64,000 bases of DNA from positions 3,596,001 to 3,660,000 of the forward strand of contig NZ_CP149940.1 in assembly GCF_037948395.1 (NCBI RefSeq). The letters are read 5' to 3'. Both the position numbers and the translations under genes were made by a program. Positions within the stretch are counted from its first letter, which is position 1. Each line of letters begins with the position of its first letter. Of this stretch, positions 49,268 through 61,453 are shown piece by piece. The notes under the pieces were generated by a model that saw only the letters and a program-made list of their open reading frames with translations, made no database searches and was not told where the DNA came from. This DNA comes from Serratia nevei. GTDB lineage: Bacteria > Pseudomonadota > Gammaproteobacteria > Enterobacterales > Enterobacteriaceae.

Positions 49268-52002
49268 CGTGCTGCCTCCCGCAGATTGTCTACCTTAGCA
49301 CCCACCAAGATCGGCGGGATCCCTGGCAAGCCGAGCGGCAAACCAACCTGGCCCTGGGTCAGGGTTTCACTCAGACGCACCGGCAGACGCAGGGTCTGAC
49401 CCGCACAGCTGAACTCCACCAGGCTGCCCGCGTTGACGCCAAGCGTCGCCGCGTCGGCCGGGTTGACCATCACGTAGGCTTCCGGCATGCGCTGCTGGAT
49501 CACGTGAGAGCGCTGCGACATTTCGTCGCTGCCGAACAGGTGGTAGTAAGGCGCGACACGCCAGCCGTCGACCGGATTGAACGCGGCAGGCACGCGATCG
49601 AAGTAACCGAGGCTGCCCTCCCCCGCTTCGATCAGGCGCACGCCCGGATCGCCGTGGCGCAGTTTGCCGCCCACTTCGGCCTGGAACTTGTTCCATGCCT
49701 GCGGTGAGTTCCAGCCTGGCGCCCAGGCGAACGGGATCTGCTGACGATCGGCCAGCGGGCTGTTGTTCCCTTCCATCGAGAAGGCGAACATGGTGTCTTT
49801 ATCCTGTGGCTGACGCGGCTCGTGCACGCTGATGTTGGCGCGCATGGCGGTACGGCCGCTGGAGCGGTGCGGCGAACGCGCCAGCTTCTGACCGCGAATG
49901 CGGAAAGTCGCGTCCGGCGCAGCGTCGACGATGCCCTGCAGCTGCGGCAACGCGGCAACGCAAGCGGCGATCACGTCATCGAGCTGGGTCCAGTCCACGT
50001 GGCGGCTGGTGTAGGTGGAGTGCAGCGAGTGCATCCAGCGCCAGCTTTCCAGCATCACGGTGAACTGATTCTTCTTGGCGTCGTCGTAGTAAGCCGGATC
50101 GTATACCTGGAAGAAGCGCTGCGCGCGGCCTTCCTGGTTGATCAGCGTACCGTCGCTCTCGGCGAAGCTGGCCGAGGAGAGGATCAGGTTGGCTTTGTCC
50201 ATGATCGCAGTGCGCTGGTGGTCGGCGACGATCAGGTTGTTGACCTTGGCCAACGCCGCATCCACCTGCGCCGCCGGCGCATGACGATAGAGATCGTTTT
50301 CCATCACGATGGCGGTGTCGGCTGCGCCGCTCGCCAGCTGTTCCAGCGCCTGATCGAGCGAACCGCCGCCGATCATCGCCAGGCCCATGCTGTTGGCTGC
50401 GCCCGCCACGAAGGTGATGCCGACATCGGAACCGCGGCCCTTCAACGCTTTGGCGATGTTGGCCGCCGCTTCGATGATGGCTTCGCTGCCGGCGTTGCTG
50501 CCGGTCACGATCAGCGGTTTGCGTGCGCCGGTCAGCGCCTGCACGATGATATCGACTTTCTTGTTCAGGCCTTCAGCCAGATCGTTCACCGCCGGCGCCG
50601 CGCTGTCCAGCGCGTGAGCGATGGCGAAGCCGAAGCGCGCCTGTTCGTCCACCGGCGCGCGGTAATTCCAGGCGGCGATGTCGTCCAGACGGGTGTTGTC
50701 GACGTTGGTGGTGAACAGCGGGTACTTGGCGTGCTGACCGATGTTCTGCACCGCCGCGATCTGCCAGTCGGCCACGCGTTGCGCCGCCGCCATCGCGCGG
50801 GCTTTCCCCTTGACGGCCTGGCGCACGGACAGCGCGATACGCGCACCGGTTTGCGTCAGGTCTTCGCCCAGCACCAGCACCGCGTCGTAATCTTCGATCT
50901 CACGCAGCGCCGGCGTATGGACGCCGCCGTTTTTCAGCACGTTCAGCATCAGCGCCAGGCGTGATTGCTCCGCCTGAGCGATACCGGTGTAGTAGTTCTC
51001 GGCGCCGACCAGCTCGCGCAGCGCGAAGTTGCTTTCCAGGCTGGCGCGCGGGGAGCCGATGCCGATGGTTTTCTTCGCCTGACGCAGGATGTCCGCCGCG
51101 CCCTGCATCGCCTGCTCGGCGTTCAGGGTGATCCAGTCATCGCCGCGCAGCTGCTGCGGTTGACGCGGACGATCTTTCTGGTTGACGTAGCCGTAACCGA
51201 AACGGCCGCGGTCGCACAGGAAGTAGTGGTTCACGCTGCCGTTGTAACGGTTTTCGATACGGCGCAGCTCGCCATAGCGTTCGCCCGGGCTGGTGTTACA
51301 GCCGATGCTGCACTGCTGGCAAATGCTCGGCGCGAACTGCATGTCCCATTTACGGTTGTAGCGTTCGGAGTGCGTTTTGTCGGTGAATACGCCGGTCGGG
51401 CACACTTCCACCAGGTTGCCGGAGAACTCGCTTTCCAGCGTGCCGCTTTCCGGGCGACCGAAGTAGACGTTGTCGTGCGCGCCGTACACGCCGAAGTCGG
51501 TGCCGTCCGCATAGTCTTTGTAGTAACGCACGCAGCGGTAGCAGGCGATGCAGCGGTTCATCTCATGCGAGATAAACGGCCCCAGCTCCTGGTTGTTGTG
51601 GGTGCGCTTGGTGAAGCGGTAGCGGCGGAAGCTGTGGCCGGTCATTACCGTCATATCCTGCAGGTGACAGTTACCGCCTTCTTCACAGACCGGGCAATCG
51701 TGCGGGTGGTTGGTCATCAACCACTCGACCACGCTTTCACGGAACTGCTTCGCTTCGCCGTCATCGATGGAGATGAAGGTGCCGTCGGATGCCGGGGTCA
51801 TACAGGACATCACCAAACGGCCGCGCGTATCTTCCGCGTTTTGGTATTGCTTTACCGCACATTGGCGGCAAGCGCCGACGCTTCCCAGCGCCGGATGCCA
51901 GCAAAAGTAAGGAATATCAAGGCCGAGGGAAAGACAAGCCTGCAGCAGGTTGTCCGCTCCGTCTACCTCATACTCTTTGCCGTCTACATGAATCGTAGCC
52001 AT
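49264..52002 (-). CDS. nuoG: NADH-quinone oxidoreductase subunit G
   Basis: The protein has 912 residues. An N-terminal 2Fe-2S domain ([15 protein letters not shown]...C) is followed by the HxxxCxxC..C site ([14 protein letters not shown]), the [17 protein letters not shown] 4Fe-4S site, and the extra cluster N7 motif CQQCSIGC of E. coli-type enzymes, then the molybdopterin-oxidoreductase-like body. The ATG at 52002 ([15 protein letters not shown]) matches the usual start; an ATG at 52011 is also in frame but its Shine-Dalgarno is too close. Confidence 0.97.
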   Translation of the reverse strand: MATIHVDGKEYEVDGADNLLQACLSLGLDIPYFCWHPALGSVGACRQCAVKQYQNAEDTRGRLVMSCMTPASDGTFISIDDGEAKQFRESVVEWLMTNHPHDCPVCEEGGNCHLQDMTVMTGHSFRRYRFTKRTHNNQELGPFISHEMNRCIACYRCVRYYKDYADGTDFGVYGAHDNVYFGRPESGTLESEFSGNLVEVCPTGVFTDKTHSERYNRKWDMQFAPSICQQCSIGCNTSPGERYGELRRIENRYNGSVNHYFLCDRGRFGYGYVNQKDRPRQPQQLRGDDWITLNAEQAMQGAADILRQAKKTIGIGSPRASLESNFALRELVGAENYYTGIAQAEQSRLALMLNVLKNGGVHTPALREIEDYDAVLVLGEDLTQTGARIALSVRQAVKGKARAMAAAQRVADWQIAAVQNIGQHAKYPLFTTNVDNTRLDDIAAWNYRAPVDEQARFGFAIAHALDSAAPAVNDLAEGLNKKVDIIVQALTGARKPLIVTGSNAGSEAIIEAAANIAKALKGRGSDVGITFVAGAANSMGLAMIGGGSLDQALEQLASGAADTAIVMENDLYRHAPAAQVDAALAKVNNLIVADHQRTAIMDKANLILSSASFAESDGTLINQEGRAQRFFQVYDPAYYDDAKKNQFTVMLESWRWMHSLHSTYTSRHVDWTQLDDVIAACVAALPQLQGIVDAAPDATFRIRGQKLARSPHRSSGRTAMRANISVHEPRQPQDKDTMFAFSMEGNNSPLADRQQIPFAWAPGWNSPQAWNKFQAEVGGKLRHGDPGVRLIEAGEGSLGYFDRVPAAFNPVDGWRVAPYYHLFGSDEMSQRSHVIQQRMPEAYVMVNPADAATLGVNAGSLVEFSCAGQTLRLPVRLSETLTQGQVGLPLGLPGIPPILVGAKVDNLREAAR

Positions 52003-52022
52003 AGTCAGCATGCTTCCAAGTG

Positions 52023-52040
52023 GCCTGCCTTGCGGCAGGC
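52023..52040 (-). other. Intercistronic hairpin between nuoF and nuoG
   Basis: A perfect 7-bp stem GCCTGCC/GGCAGGC with a TTGC tetraloop lies in the 76-bp gap. No T-run follows. It may stabilise or process the long nuo mRNA. Confidence 0.5.
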
Positions 52041-52078
52041 GTTAATCAAAAATTCTGGCCGTGTTCGGGCGAGTCGGC

Positions 52079-53425
52079 TTACCAGCGCTGCTTCAGCAGA
52101 TTGTTCGGCTGAATGCCGCCAATCGCATGGGCGTTGCCGAAGTGCTGCACGGCGATGCCCGCCTCGAACTCTTCACGGAAATATTTAATCGCGCTTTGCA
52201 GTGGCTCTACGGCACCTGGCGCGTGGGCGCAGAAGGTTTTGCCCGGGCCGAGGGAACGGCACAGCTGTTCGAGGGTTTCGATATCCCCCGGCTGCCCTTC
52301 GCCGTTTTCCAACGCACGCAGGATCTTCACGCTCCACGGCAGGCCGTCGCGGCATGGCGTACACCAGCCGCAGGACTCGCGGGCGAAGAACTCTTCCAGG
52401 TTACGCACCAGCGGCACCATGCCGATCTCGTGGTCTACCGCCATCGCCAGCGCGGTGCCGAGACGGCTGCCGGCTTTGCCGATCGCGCCGTATTCCATCG
52501 GCAGATCGAGGTGATCGGCGGTCAGGAAGTCGGTCCCCGCGCCGCCCGGCTGCCAGGCTTTGAAGCGCAGACCGTCGCGCATGCCGCCGGCGTAGTCTTC
52601 CAGGATCTCGCGCGCGGTGGTGCCGAACGGCAGCTCCCAGACGCCCGGATTTTTCACCCGGCCGGAGAAGCCCATCAGCTTGGTGCCTTTGTCTTCACTG
52701 CCGGAGATGCCGGTGTACCACTCCACGCCGTTCGCCAAAATGGCCGGCACGTTGCACAGCGTTTCGACGTTGTTGACGCAGGTCGGCTTGCCCCACACGC
52801 CGGCGCTGGCCGGGAATGGCGGCTTGGAACGCGGGTTGGCGCGGCGGCCTTCCAGCGAGTTGATCAGCGCGGTTTCTTCGCCGCAGATGTAACGGCCGGC
52901 GCCGGTGTGCACGATCAGCTCGAAATCGAACCCGGTGCCGAGAATGTTCTTGCCCAGATAGCCGGCTTCGGTGGCTTCCGCGATGGCGCGACGCAGGTGC
53001 GCAGCCGCTTCGATGTACTCACCGCGCAGGAAGATGTACCCACGGTAGGCTTTCAGCGCGAACGCAGAGATCAGCATGCCTTCCACCAGCAGGTGCGGCA
53101 GCTGCTCCATCAGCAGGCGGTCTTTATAAGTGCCCGGCTCCATTTCATCGGCGTTACACAGCAGGTAACGGATGTTCATGGATTCGTCCTTCGGCATCAG
53201 GCTCCACTTCAAACCGGTGGAGAAGCCCGCGCCGCCGCGGCCCTTCAGCCCGGAGTCTTTCACCAGGCTGACGATCTCGTCCGGGGCCAGGCCTTTGAGG
53301 GCCTTTTCTGCACCGGCATAGCCGTTTTTGCTGCGGTACTCGTCCAGCCACAGCGGCTGCTTGTCATCGCGCAGACGCCAGGTCAGCGGATGCGTTTCGG
53401 GAGTGCGTACAATGTGCTTGGTCAT
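52079..53425 (-). CDS. nuoF: NADH-quinone oxidoreductase subunit F
   Basis: The protein has 448 residues. It binds NADH and FMN ([17 protein letters not shown] glycine-rich loop; [19 protein letters not shown]) and holds the N3 cluster in [12 protein letters not shown] plus a later cysteine. It is the entry point for electrons. It overlaps the end of nuoE by four bases. Confidence 0.99.
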   Translation of the reverse strand: MTKHIVRTPETHPLTWRLRDDKQPLWLDEYRSKNGYAGAEKALKGLAPDEIVSLVKDSGLKGRGGAGFSTGLKWSLMPKDESMNIRYLLCNADEMEPGTYKDRLLMEQLPHLLVEGMLISAFALKAYRGYIFLRGEYIEAAAHLRRAIAEATEAGYLGKNILGTGFDFELIVHTGAGRYICGEETALINSLEGRRANPRSKPPFPASAGVWGKPTCVNNVETLCNVPAILANGVEWYTGISGSEDKGTKLMGFSGRVKNPGVWELPFGTTAREILEDYAGGMRDGLRFKAWQPGGAGTDFLTADHLDLPMEYGAIGKAGSRLGTALAMAVDHEIGMVPLVRNLEEFFARESCGWCTPCRDGLPWSVKILRALENGEGQPGDIETLEQLCRSLGPGKTFCAHAPGAVEPLQSAIKYFREEFEAGIAVQHFGNAHAIGGIQPNNLLKQRW

Positions 53426-53973
53426 TGATACTGCTCCAGTAGCGTCTCGATATCTTCAGGCTTCAGCTGACTGTGAGTGTCCTCGTCAATCATCATGGTC
53501 GGCCCTTTATCGCAGTTGCCCAGACAGCAGGTCGGCAACAGCGTGAAGCGGCCATCAAAGGTGGTTTGACCCGGCTTGATGTTCAGCTTCTTCTCGATAG
53601 CGGCCTGAATGCCCTGGTAACCGGTGATGTGACAGACAACGCTGTCACAATAACGGATCACGTGACGTCCTACTGGCTGACGGAAAATCTGGCTGTAGAA
53701 CGTGGCCACGCCTTCTACGTCGCTGGCGGGGATGCCCAGCACTTCCGCGATGGCGTAAATCGCACCGTCCGGAACCCAGCCGCGCTGCTTCTGCACAATT
53801 TTCAGTGCTTCGATGGAAGCGGCGCGCGGATCCTCGTAATGGTGCTTTTCGTGCTCGATCGCATCACGTTCTTCCGCGCTCAGTACAAATGCATCAACGC
53901 CGCTCTGAGGAGCGGCTGCGTTGATGGGCTCGAGCGCATCATTGACTGCGTGATTGTCTTTTTGATCATGCAT
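53422..53973 (-). CDS. nuoE: NADH-quinone oxidoreductase subunit E
   Basis: The protein has 183 residues with a thioredoxin-like 2Fe-2S domain; the four cluster cysteines lie in YCDSVVC and [14 protein letters not shown]. It forms the NADH-dehydrogenase module with NuoF and NuoG. The N-terminal 25 residues are variable. It starts two bases after nuoC. Confidence 0.98.
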   Translation of the reverse strand: MHDQKDNHAVNDALEPINAAAPQSGVDAFVLSAEERDAIEHEKHHYEDPRAASIEALKIVQKQRGWVPDGAIYAIAEVLGIPASDVEGVATFYSQIFRQPVGRHVIRYCDSVVCHITGYQGIQAAIEKKLNIKPGQTTFDGRFTLLPTCCLGNCDKGPTMMIDEDTHSQLKPEDIETLLEQYQ

Positions 53974-53975
53974 AG

Positions 53976-55772
53976 TTAGCGGTCCACATCTGACATTACA
54001 AAATCGATACTACCCAGATAGACGATCAGGTCGGAAACCAGGCTGCCACGGATGACCGATGGGATCTGCTGCAGGTGCGCAAAGCTCGGCGTACGTACCC
54101 GGGTGCGGTAGCTCATGGTGCTGCCGTCGCTGGTCAGGTAGTAGCTATTGATCCCTTTGGTGGCTTCAATCATCTGGAATGATTCGTTGGCTGGCATCAC
54201 CGGACCCCAGGAAACCTGCAGGAAGTGGGTGATCAGCGTTTCAATATGCTGCAGCGTGCGCTCTTTCGGCGGCGGCGTGGTCAGCGGGTGATCGGCCTTG
54301 AACGGGCCTTCCGGCATGTTGTTCAGGCACTGTTCGAGAATGCGCAGGCTCTGGCGCAGCTCTTCCACCTTTAGCATCACGCGGGTGTAGCAGTCGCTGG
54401 TGCCGTCGCCGACCGGCACTTCGAAGTCGAAGTTCTCGTAGCCGGAGTACGGACGCCATTTACGCACGTCGAACTCGACGCCGGTGGCACGCAGGCCGGC
54501 GCCGGTCACGCCCCACTCCAGCGCTTCTTTGGCGTTGTAAGACGCTACGCCGATGGAACGGCCTTTCAGGATGCTGTTCTTCAGCGCCGCTTTCACGTAG
54601 GAGTCCAGACGCTTAGGCATCCAGTCGAGGAATTCACGCAGCAGGCGATCCCAGCCGCGCGGCAGATCGTGCGCAACGCCGCCGATGCGGAACCAGGCCG
54701 GGTGCATACGGAAACCGGTGATCGCTTCCACCAGATCGTAGATTTTCTGACGGTCGGTAAAGGCGAAGAACACCGGGGTCATCGCGCCGACGTCCTGAAT
54801 GAAGGTGGAGATGTACAGCAGGTGGCTGTTGATGCGGAACAGCTCGGACAGCATCACGCGGATGGTGTCGACGCGCTCAGGCACCTTGATGCCGGCCAGC
54901 TTCTCGACCGCCAGCACATAAGGCATTTCGTTCACGCAGCCGCCGAGGTACTCGATACGGTCGGTGTACGGAATGTAGCTGTGCCAGGATTGACGCTCGC
55001 CCATCTTCTCGGCGCCGCGGTGGTGATAGCCGATATCCGGCACGCAGTCGACGATCTCTTCGCCGTCCAGCTGCAGAATGATGCGGAACGCACCGTGCGC
55101 GGACGGGTGGTTCGGGCCGAGGTTTAGGAACATGAAGTCTTCGTTCTCGGTACCGCGCTTCATGCCCCAGTCTTCCGGCTTGAAGGTCAGCGCTTCCATC
55201 TCCAGATCTTCTTTCTGCTTGGTCAGCACGAAAGGATCGAATTCGGTGGCGCGCGCCGGGTAGTCCTTGCGCAGCGGGTGCCCTTCCCAGGTCTGCGGCA
55301 TCATGATGCGCGACAGGTGCGGGTGGCCGTCGAAGGTGATGCCGAACATTTCCCAGGTTTCGCGCTCGTACCAGTTGGCGTTCGGGAACACCTTGGTCGC
55401 CGTCGGCACGTGCAGGTCTTTTTCAGACAGCGCCACCTTCAGCATGATGTCGCGGTTGCGTTCGATGGAAATCAGATGGTAGAAAACGGAGAAATCCGCA
55501 GCGGGCAGGCCGTCGCGGTGGGTGCGAAGACGTTCGTCCACGCCATGCAGATCGAACAGCATGACATACGGCTTCGGCTGTTTTCTCAGGAACGTCATTA
55601 CTTCCAGCAACTGGTCAGGTTTAACCCATACCACGGGCATGCCGGTACGGGTGGCCTGAACAGTAAAGGCTTCCGGCCCAAAACGGTTGCGCAGTTCGCC
55701 GATCACCGGGTCGTCAAGGTGATCTCGGGTCTGCCAGGCAGGCAAGGCGTCGTGCGTCGTCAAATCTGTCAT
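53976..55772 (-). CDS. nuoC: NADH-quinone oxidoreductase fused subunits C and D
   Basis: The protein has 598 residues. Residues 1 to about 190 are the NuoC (30-kDa) domain, ending [15 protein letters not shown]. The rest is NuoD (49-kDa), with [14 protein letters not shown] and the [13 protein letters not shown] quinone-site region, ending [12 protein letters not shown]. The fusion is normal for enterobacteria. It forms part of the quinone-binding cavity. Confidence 0.98.
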   Translation of the reverse strand: MTDLTTHDALPAWQTRDHLDDPVIGELRNRFGPEAFTVQATRTGMPVVWVKPDQLLEVMTFLRKQPKPYVMLFDLHGVDERLRTHRDGLPAADFSVFYHLISIERNRDIMLKVALSEKDLHVPTATKVFPNANWYERETWEMFGITFDGHPHLSRIMMPQTWEGHPLRKDYPARATEFDPFVLTKQKEDLEMEALTFKPEDWGMKRGTENEDFMFLNLGPNHPSAHGAFRIILQLDGEEIVDCVPDIGYHHRGAEKMGERQSWHSYIPYTDRIEYLGGCVNEMPYVLAVEKLAGIKVPERVDTIRVMLSELFRINSHLLYISTFIQDVGAMTPVFFAFTDRQKIYDLVEAITGFRMHPAWFRIGGVAHDLPRGWDRLLREFLDWMPKRLDSYVKAALKNSILKGRSIGVASYNAKEALEWGVTGAGLRATGVEFDVRKWRPYSGYENFDFEVPVGDGTSDCYTRVMLKVEELRQSLRILEQCLNNMPEGPFKADHPLTTPPPKERTLQHIETLITHFLQVSWGPVMPANESFQMIEATKGINSYYLTSDGSTMSYRTRVRTPSFAHLQQIPSVIRGSLVSDLIVYLGSIDFVMSDVDR

Positions 55773-55868
55773 AATTTTTTTTCACCACACTAAAGGGTTA
55801 TTCGCCGCAAGTTTCACTTTTCGCTGTGTTAACCAATAGCGCACTAAGATGGACGTTAAATGAACGTC

Positions 55869-56543
55869 TTAAATCTCGTCAGGCGTCCGGAGGTTGGTCA
55901 CCGCGATGCGCTCGCCGTGTTTACGCTCTCTTTCAGACTGCATATTGGCGCGGTAAACGCCCTGATCGCCGACAACCCACGACAGCGGGCGACGTTCTTT
56001 GCCGATGGATTCCTGCAGCAGCATCAGCGCTTGCATGTAGGCTTCCGGACGCGGCGGGCAGCCGGGAATGTACACGTCGACCGGCAGGAACTTGTCCACG
56101 CCCTGCACCACGGAATAGATATCGTACATGCCGCCGGAGTTGGCGCAGGCGCCCATCGAGATCACCCACTTAGGCTCCAGCATCTGCTCGTACAGGCGTT
56201 GGATGACCGGGGCCATCTTGGTGAAACAGGTACCGGCCACCACCATCAGGTCAGCCTGACGCGGGGAGGCGCGCAGTACTTCCGCACCGAAACGCGCCAC
56301 GTCGTGAACGGCGGTAAACGACGTCACCATCTCCACGTAACAGCACGAAAGGCCGAAGTTATACGGCCAAATAGAGTTTTTACGCCCCCAGTTCACCATG
56401 TCATGCAGCGCATGTTCGAGTTTACCCATGTAAACCGTGCGGTGGACCTGTTGTTCCAGGGGATCGGCGACGATCTCCTGTTTTTGCAGGGGATAACGGT
56501 CGTTCTCACCGTTCGGGTCTATGCGGGTGAGCGTATAGTCCAT
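55869..56543 (-). CDS. nuoB: NADH-quinone oxidoreductase subunit B
   Basis: The protein has 224 residues. The N2 cluster site is present: the adjacent cysteines in GLSCCYVEM, then GTCFTKM and [10 protein letters not shown]2 passes electrons to the quinone. A 96-bp gap separates it from nuoC. Confidence 0.98.
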   Translation of the reverse strand: MDYTLTRIDPNGENDRYPLQKQEIVADPLEQQVHRTVYMGKLEHALHDMVNWGRKNSIWPYNFGLSCCYVEMVTSFTAVHDVARFGAEVLRASPRQADLMVVAGTCFTKMAPVIQRLYEQMLEPKWVISMGACANSGGMYDIYSVVQGVDKFLPVDVYIPGCPPRPEAYMQALMLLQESIGKERRPLSWVVGDQGVYRANMQSERERKHGERIAVTNLRTPDEI

Positions 56544-56558
56544 CTTAATGCCTCGCTG

Positions 56559-56996
56559 TTACTGCGGATGACTGTTGGTGTTAGTGATCGTGCTCGGTTT
56601 GCTGCGGCGTTGGGAACGCGCCGGAGTCCAATCCAACGCGCCGATGCGCACCAGATAAACCAGACCGGCCAATAGCACCAAAATGAAAATGGCGGCTTCG
56701 ATAAAGCCTACCCAACCGCTCTCGCGAACCGAGACCGACCAGGCATACAGGTATAAGGCTTCAACGTCGAAAATAACGAAGAACATGGCCACCAGGTAGA
56801 ACTTGGCGGACAAGCGCATGCGCGCCGTACCGACCGAGTCGATGCCTGATTCAAACGGGGTGTGTTTGGCGCGCGCCCGGGCTCTCCCGCCCAAGAAGAA
56901 CGCACCCAGCAGCATTAAGCCGCAAAGCCCGATAGCCACGACGAGAAATACGGCGAGCGCCCAGTGATGAGCGATAACTTCAGTGGTTGTTGACAT
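56559..56996 (-). CDS. nuoA: NADH-quinone oxidoreductase subunit A
   Basis: The protein has 145 residues and three membrane helices, with the conserved loop [43 protein letters not shown]. It is the first gene of the nuo operon; the operon promoter must lie in the gap to the right. Confidence 0.98.
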   Translation of the reverse strand: MSTTTEVIAHHWALAVFLVVAIGLCGLMLLGAFFLGGRARARAKHTPFESGIDSVGTARMRLSAKFYLVAMFFVIFDVEALYLYAWSVSVRESGWVGFIEAAIFILVLLAGLVYLVRIGALDWTPARSQRRSKPSTITNTNSHPQ

Positions 56997-57655
56997 ACTC
57001 TATGCTTACTCATCAAAAGTGGCGTCGATCGCGCTGCTCTTGTCACCGGCAGTTAGTGCGCCACATCGATTTAAGGGAAGGATAAATAACCACACAAACA
57101 AACTGCTTTTACAGCGAGTTAGGCAGCGTTTTTCTGTGGGCTTTTTACTCCTTTCTATAACCTTTTGTCAACTTTGACAAAAGTATCTACACACTAGTTT
57201 ACATACGTATCATTTGATTAACATTTGATGCGCCAGGGGCTGGCTAAATCGTGTCAGTTAATTTTTGTGTAGAAACAGATAGATATAAACCAACGTGCAC
57301 ATTTCAGTTTTACTATACCATTGTCTCAGGAATTCCCTGTTCTTCCACTCACTACCTAGGGGTATTTTTTTGATCCAGGACACGTTTTCAGCATAAATCC
57401 TCAAAAAAAGTGTGGCCCTTTAACAATTTTCCTCAAATTAAGCCGCAAAAACGGCCGCTATAAGCTAACAAAATAACCCTGCTATTACCATGCCTTTAAC
57501 CCATTCAATCTTATTGCTCAAAAAACAAACTCAGCGTCTTAAACCCGGCCAAACTCTCTTTTCAGTAACGCTTAAAAGTTAATAAAACAGCCAACTCATA
57601 ACAAAATCGTCATTAAATCCCTATAACAGTAAAAATCGCCAAAAAAAGGGCAAAA
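56997..57655 (-). promoter_or_regulatory. Upstream region of the nuo operon
   Basis: The 650-bp A+T-rich gap between nuoA and lrhA holds no gene. The nuo promoters, which in E. coli respond to oxygen and nitrate (ArcA, FNR, NarL), should be here. Only degenerate TTTGAT repeats near 57213-57230 caught my eye; I cannot assign binding sites. Confidence 0.5.
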
Positions 57656-57657
57656 AA

Positions 57658-57679
57658 AACCTCCGCCGAAGCAGAGGTT
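57658..57679 (-). terminator. Terminator of lrhA
   Basis: A 9-bp stem AACCTCCGC/GCAGAGGTT with one mismatch and a CGAA loop is followed on the minus strand by a long T-run. It lies 25 bases after the lrhA stop codon. Confidence 0.88.
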
Positions 57680-57703
57680 TTCATCAGATCTAACGCCGCG
57701 GCG

Positions 57704-58648
57704 TTATTCTTCTTCGTCCACCAGGCTGGCGTCATCCTGATCGCCCTGGAGACCGGCTTCCGCGCCGTTGAAGCCATAACCGTCATTGCCGCCCTGCATT
57801 GCGCTGAAGATGGCCATCGCCAGCTCATTGCTGCACTGCGCGTTTTTGCACAGCGCATACTGGGTATCCGGCAGCGGCGGCAAACCTTCCACCGCCCCCA
57901 GCACCCGCAGATCGGGGCTCATCATCTCGATCGGCCGCGCGGTCACGCCCAGGCCGGCCTTACAGGCCGCCCGCACCGCGGACAGCGTGGAGGCGACGTA
58001 GGCGATACGCCAAGGGATACCGGCTTCGTCCAACTGCTTGATCGCCAGCGCGCGGAACGGGCTTGGCTCATCCATCACCACCAACGGGATCGGTTCGCCC
58101 GCCTGATAGTGGTAATCGGCGGCGCAGTACCACAGCGTCGGCGATGTGCGCAGCACGATATGCGGATGTCCGGCCGGATCGGCCGTGGTCACCGCCAGAT
58201 CGATCTCGCCCTCTTCCAGCAGATCGACCATCGTCGTGCTGCGCTTTACGCGCACGTCAATGGCCAGCTTCGGATAGATGGCGGTCACGCGGTTCAACAG
58301 GAAAGGCAGAATGGTATCGGCGGTGTCGTCGGAAGCGCCGATGGTCAGAACACCTTTAATATTGTTGTACATCAGCGAGGTACAGGCTTCGTCGTTAAAG
58401 CGCAGGATCTTCCTGGCATAACCGAGAAGCTGAATACCATGCTCAGTCAGGAGTTTGTTACGCCCATGGCGGGCAAACAGTTCTTTGCCGACCAGTTGCT
58501 CTAATCGCTGCATTTGTTGACTGACGGCTGATTGAGTACGGCATACGGCAACCGCCGCCGCCGCAAAGGTATTCAAATCAGCAACCGCAACAAAGGTTCT
58601 TAGCAGATCGAGGTCGAGATTAAGTATCGGACGATTTGCAGTTGTCAT
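57704..58648 (-). CDS. lrhA: LysR-type global regulator LrhA/HexS
   Basis: The protein has 314 residues. The N-terminal helix-turn-helix is [58 protein letters not shown]. The effector domain follows, and the tail is acidic. It is the orthologue of E. coli LrhA (represses flhDC), Erwinia HexA/PecT and S. marcescens HexS, which represses prodigiosin and exoenzymes. Its place next to nuoA is conserved. The long leader region upstream suggests further control. Confidence 0.93.
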   Translation of the reverse strand: MTTANRPILNLDLDLLRTFVAVADLNTFAAAAVAVCRTQSAVSQQMQRLEQLVGKELFARHGRNKLLTEHGIQLLGYARKILRFNDEACTSLMYNNIKGVLTIGASDDTADTILPFLLNRVTAIYPKLAIDVRVKRSTTMVDLLEEGEIDLAVTTADPAGHPHIVLRTSPTLWYCAADYHYQAGEPIPLVVMDEPSPFRALAIKQLDEAGIPWRIAYVASTLSAVRAACKAGLGVTARPIEMMSPDLRVLGAVEGLPPLPDTQYALCKNAQCSNELAMAIFSAMQGGNDGYGFNGAEAGLQGDQDDASLVDEEE

Positions 58649-59504
58649 AGTGTATTCTTCACTTTTTTAAATTCTAATTTACGAACTACTACCCTGGTGT
58701 GTTTCTCAGACGCCGTTGAAAAGGACGGAGCCTGTTATGACAGTACCCCACTCATAAGTGGAGGGCAAAAAAATTACTTATGATTCGTTACCTCTATCGC
58801 TTTTTAAAATGCGATCTATCGATGGTGCTTATAGAACGCGGGGGACTGAATACCGGTGAAAAGGGAAAACCCCCACCGAACCTGAGATTTTACTCATTCA
58901 TACTGCCTAATTTCCACTCCATTCGTGCTACTGAGAACCCTTATCAACCGGCGTTCAGACTGCATTACAGAGCAAAAAAGATAAATAATTAACGCTACCG
59001 ACTTCGTGTTACCACTCAATGAATTTAATAAATTCAATCAGTAAGATTTTTGCTTTAAATAATAATCCTATAACCACATAAACAATGCTTAAGGTAAAAT
59101 ATAAAGTAAAGCTAATGTAAATATGTCATTTTTCTTAGTGTGGTGCGCTAACTGACACCCCGCTATCAGACAACTCCGGTATTATCGTTCCTTTACAGTT
59201 TATTGAAGCCTATTCTCCCTTTCGGCTTATCAGTTCACTGCTGCCAGCCACGATCGCCGGCACGTCGCGTTTATCGAGGCGGGATTTTACAGAACAAAAC
59301 CCTAGTAAAATTATAGTTCATGAAATTATGAACCACAAAATAACTTTACCTTTGCTTATCATAACTAAAATCCCCCGTTACGACATGCATTTGCACCAAA
59401 GGCGTGCAAAACCCTTCAAAAGCAACTACGCCAGGAGTACATTGGGCGGGTTGCGGCGTCCCACGGTAGGAGCGCCCCTATCCCAGCAAAAGGCTCAACT
59501 TTTT
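58649..59504. promoter_or_regulatory. Long intergenic region between lrhA and alaA
   Basis: About 850 bp without a convincing gene, much of it A+T-rich. It carries the promoters and leaders of two divergent genes. Small inverted repeats are visible: CCACT/AGTGG near 58748-58761 and GGGCG/CGCCC in the alaA leader (about 59447-59478). No Rho-independent small RNA could be defined. Confidence 0.5.
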
Positions 59505-60719
59505 ATGTCCCCCATTGAGAAATCCAGCAAACTGGACAACGTCTGCTATGACATTCGCGGCCCGGTGCTTAAAGAAGCTAAACGTCTTGAAGAAGAAGGC
59601 AACAAAGTCCTGAAACTGAACATCGGCAACCCTGCCCCGTTCGGTTTCGACGCCCCGGACGAAATCCTGGTCGACGTGATCCGCAATCTGCCCACGGCGC
59701 AAGGCTACTCCGATTCCAAAGGCCTCTTCTCGGCACGTAAAGCGATCATGCAGCACTACCAGGCGCGCAACATGCGTGACGTGACCGTTGAGGATATCTA
59801 CATTGGCAACGGCGTCTCGGAGCTGATCGTCCAATCCATGCAGGCGCTGCTCAACAGCGGCGACGAAATGCTGGTGCCGGCGCCGGACTACCCGCTGTGG
59901 ACCGCCGCGGTATCGCTGTCCGGCGGCAAGGCCGTGCACTACCTGTGCGATGAGCAGGCCGGCTGGTTCCCGGATCTGGACGACATCATCAGCAAGATCA
60001 CCCCGCGCACCCGCGGCATCGTGATCATTAACCCGAACAACCCGACCGGCGCGGTTTACAGCAAAGCGCTGCTGGAACAGATCGTCGAGATCGCCCGTCA
60101 ACACAACCTGATCATCTTCGCCGACGAGATCTACGACAAGATCCTGTATGACGAAGCCGAGCACCATTCGATCGCCGCGCTGGCGCCGGATCTGCTGACC
60201 GTGACCTTCAACGGCCTGTCGAAAACCTACCGCGTGGCGGGCTTCCGCCAGGGCTGGATGGTGCTGAACGGGCCGAAGAAGCACGCCAAAGGCTATATCG
60301 AAGGGCTGGAGATGCTGGCTTCGATGCGCCTGTGCGCCAACGTGCCGATGCAACACGCCATTCAAACCGCGCTGGGCGGTTATCAGAGCATCAGCGAATT
60401 CATTCAGCCTGGCGGCCGCCTGTACGAACAACGCAATCGCACCTGGGAACTGCTCAACGACATCCCGGGCGTCTCTTGCGTGAAGCCACAGGGCGCGCTG
60501 TATATGTTCCCGCGCATCGACGCCAAGCGCTTCAACATCCACGACGACCAGAAGCTGGTGCTTGATCTGCTGCTGCAGGAAAAAGTGCTGCTGGTGCAGG
60601 GCACCGCGTTCAACTGGCCTTACCCGGATCACGTGCGTATCGTCACCCTGCCGCGCGTAGATGAACTGGAAATGGCGGTCGGCAAGCTGGGCCGCTTCCT
60701 GGAAGGTTACCACCAGTAA
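59505..60719 (+). CDS. alaA: Alanine aminotransferase AlaA
   Basis: The protein has 404 residues, a fold-type I PLP aminotransferase. [11 protein letters not shown] and [11 protein letters not shown] line the cofactor site, and the PLP-binding lysine lies in [17 protein letters not shown]. It makes alanine from pyruvate and glutamate. The ATG at 59505 gives the family N-terminus [21 protein letters not shown]; the frame extends 59 codons upstream, but that part looks like leader sequence. Confidence 0.96.
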   Translation: MSPIEKSSKLDNVCYDIRGPVLKEAKRLEEEGNKVLKLNIGNPAPFGFDAPDEILVDVIRNLPTAQGYSDSKGLFSARKAIMQHYQARNMRDVTVEDIYIGNGVSELIVQSMQALLNSGDEMLVPAPDYPLWTAAVSLSGGKAVHYLCDEQAGWFPDLDDIISKITPRTRGIVIINPNNPTGAVYSKALLEQIVEIARQHNLIIFADEIYDKILYDEAEHHSIAALAPDLLTVTFNGLSKTYRVAGFRQGWMVLNGPKKHAKGYIEGLEMLASMRLCANVPMQHAIQTALGGYQSISEFIQPGGRLYEQRNRTWELLNDIPGVSCVKPQGALYMFPRIDAKRFNIHDDQKLVLDLLLQEKVLLVQGTAFNWPYPDHVRIVTLPRVDELEMAVGKLGRFLEGYHQ

Positions 60720-60726
60720 TCGCCTG

Positions 60727-60749
60727 GGGCGCAGCGCCTTGCTGCGCCC
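60727..60749 (+). terminator. Terminator of alaA
   Basis: The perfect 9-bp stem GGGCGCAGC/GCTGCGCCC with a GCCTT loop is followed by TTCTCT. It lies seven bases after the alaA stop codon. Confidence 0.75.
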
Positions 60750-60826
60750 TTCTCTCATTGCCCGGTTGCAAAATTCGCCGTCACTGCTTCACAATGGGGC
60801 CCTCACTTGCCGTTAAAGAGAGCACC

Positions 60827-61426
60827 ATGAGCCAGAGCCATTTCTTCGCCCATCTGTCCCGCCTGAAACTGATCAACCGCTGGCCGCTGATGCGCAACGT
60901 GCGTACCGAGAACGTCTCCGAACACAGTCTGCAGGTGGCCTTTGTCGCCCACGCGTTGGCGGTGATCAAGAACCGCAAATTCAACGGCAACCTCAACGCC
61001 GACCGCGTTGCGCTGCTGGCGATGTACCACGACGCCAGCGAAGTGATCACCGGCGACATGCCGACGCCGATCAAGTACTACAATCCGCAGATCGCCCATG
61101 AATACAAGAAGATCGAAAAGATCGCCCAGCAAAAGCTGCTGGACATGATCCCCGCGGAGCTGCGCAACGATTTCCGCAGCATTCTCGATGAGCACTACTA
61201 CAGCGAAGATGAAAAGCAGGTAGTGAAGCAGGCAGACGCGCTGTGCGCCTACCTGAAATGCCTGGAGGAACTCTCTGCCGGCAACAACGAATTCACCCTG
61301 GCCAAGGCGCGGCTGGATAAAACCCTGGAACAGCGCCGCAGCCCGGAAATGGACTACTTCATGGACGTGTTCATTCCCAGCTTCAGCCTGTCATTGGACG
61401 AAATCAGCCTCGACAGTTCGCTGTAA
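60827..61426 (+). CDS. yfbR: 5'-Deoxynucleotidase YfbR
   Basis: The protein has 199 residues, as in E. coli. The HD-domain metal ligands are visible: the histidine in [13 protein letters not shown] in [12 protein letters not shown] and the later aspartate in KQADAL. It removes phosphate from deoxynucleoside monophosphates. The ATG at 60827 starts [25 protein letters not shown], the family N-terminus. Confidence 0.96.
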   Translation: MSQSHFFAHLSRLKLINRWPLMRNVRTENVSEHSLQVAFVAHALAVIKNRKFNGNLNADRVALLAMYHDASEVITGDMPTPIKYYNPQIAHEYKKIEKIAQQKLLDMIPAELRNDFRSILDEHYYSEDEKQVVKQADALCAYLKCLEELSAGNNEFTLAKARLDKTLEQRRSPEMDYFMDVFIPSFSLSLDEISLDSSL

Positions 61427-61432
61427 CCCCGC

Positions 61433-61453
61433 CGGCGCAGCCTCGCTGCGCCG
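61433..61453. terminator. Hairpin between convergent yfbR and yfbS
   Basis: The stem CGGCGCAG/CTGCGCCG with a 5-base loop fills the gap between the two stop codons. TTAAAA follows on the plus side, so it may terminate yfbR. Confidence 0.6.

Noticed and set aside
57213..57230. FNR-like TTGAT repeats upstream of nuoA
   Set aside because: The repeats are direct rather than inverted, so they do not form an FNR site.
58780..58992. A 70-codon frame between lrhA and alaA
   Set aside because: It has no well-placed ribosome-binding site, no recognisable domain and a basic, proline-rich composition typical of chance translation in a leader region.
59328..59504. N-terminal extension of AlaA by 59 codons
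   Set aside because: The extension lies in leader DNA, contains no conserved sequence, and the family start is the ATG at 59505.
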